Positions 63,963 through 64,000 of a stretch of 64,000 bases of DNA are shown in pieces (the stretch's first letter is position 1; each line of letters starts with the position of its first letter). Under the pieces are notes generated by a model. The model was not told the origin of the DNA. It saw only the letters and a program-made list of their open reading frames with translations, and did not search any database. The position numbers and the translations under genes were made by a program. This stretch comes from JAWWOL01 sp033851545 (lineage in GTDB: Bacteria; Actinomycetota; Actinomycetes; JAWWOL01). The DNA lies in contig JAWWOO010000004.1 in the NCBI GenBank assembly GCA_033851545.1, positions 1 to 64,000 on the forward strand, given 5' to 3'.

Positions 63963-64000
63963 GCCTGATCCCCATGCGCACTCGTGCGACAACGGTCGCT

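Overview
The window reads as chromosomal DNA of a high-GC, mycothiol-using actinobacterium. Four things point that way: an HspR/HAIR-controlled dnaK-grpE-dnaJ-hspR operon with a separate HAIR-controlled clpB, an S-(hydroxymethyl)mycothiol dehydrogenase paired with an MBL hydrolase, an actinobacterial-type Tad pilus locus, and frequent GTG/TTG starts. I lean towards Propionibacteriales (Nocardioides- or Kribbella-like), but this is an impression, not a placement. I saw no rRNA, tRNA, CRISPR array, insertion sequence or phage gene.

Layout. 1-3.9 kb: clpB (cut by the window edge), a lipid-kinase-like protein and a DUF1206 membrane protein. 3.9-11.3 kb: an envelope cluster with an OmpR-type two-component system, a LolA/RseB-like secreted protein, an ABC-2 exporter and an MmpL transporter. 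11.4-18.7 kb: an F420-reductase-like protein preceded by a possible leader ORF, a 989-residue secreted Ig-repeat protein with a DasR-type operator-like site upstream, a flippase-like membrane protein, and a SigE-type ECF sigma factor with a membrane-anchored partner. 18.7-23.8 kb: a DsbA-like oxidoreductase and the dnaK heat-shock operon with two HAIR sites. 23.8-36.1 kb: metabolic genes (aldo/keto reductase, beta-hydroxyacid dehydrogenase, ackA-pta, M4 protease, Fe-S reductase). Among them are two DUF559/AbiEi-type nuclease-like genes, each bracketed by its own pair of palindromic elements. 36.1-41.5 kb: mscR-MBL formaldehyde detoxification, small hypotheticals, and an intact ECF42 sigma/DGPF (YCII) module with a recognisable autoregulatory promoter.

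41.7-62.0 kb is the most unusual part. A NarL-type two-component system, whose kinase has a degenerate ATP-binding domain, is followed by a 39-residue membrane microprotein, a stand-alone DnaB-C-type ATPase and an isoprenylcysteine-methyltransferase-like membrane enzyme. This cluster converges on a complete reverse-strand Tad pilus operon: two Flp pilins, TadE, TadG, CpaB, TadZ, TadA, a vWA-TadB fusion and TadC. Directly upstream of the pilins is a 2323-residue secreted protein. It is built from six copies of a four-module super-repeat with a period of 312-315 residues and ends in a PxKF domain. The proximity suggests one surface or adhesion programme, which is an inference from position only.

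62.6-63.8 kb holds a second, decayed ECF42/DGPF module with several nonsense and frameshift mutations. Its promoter spacing and motif are still preserved.
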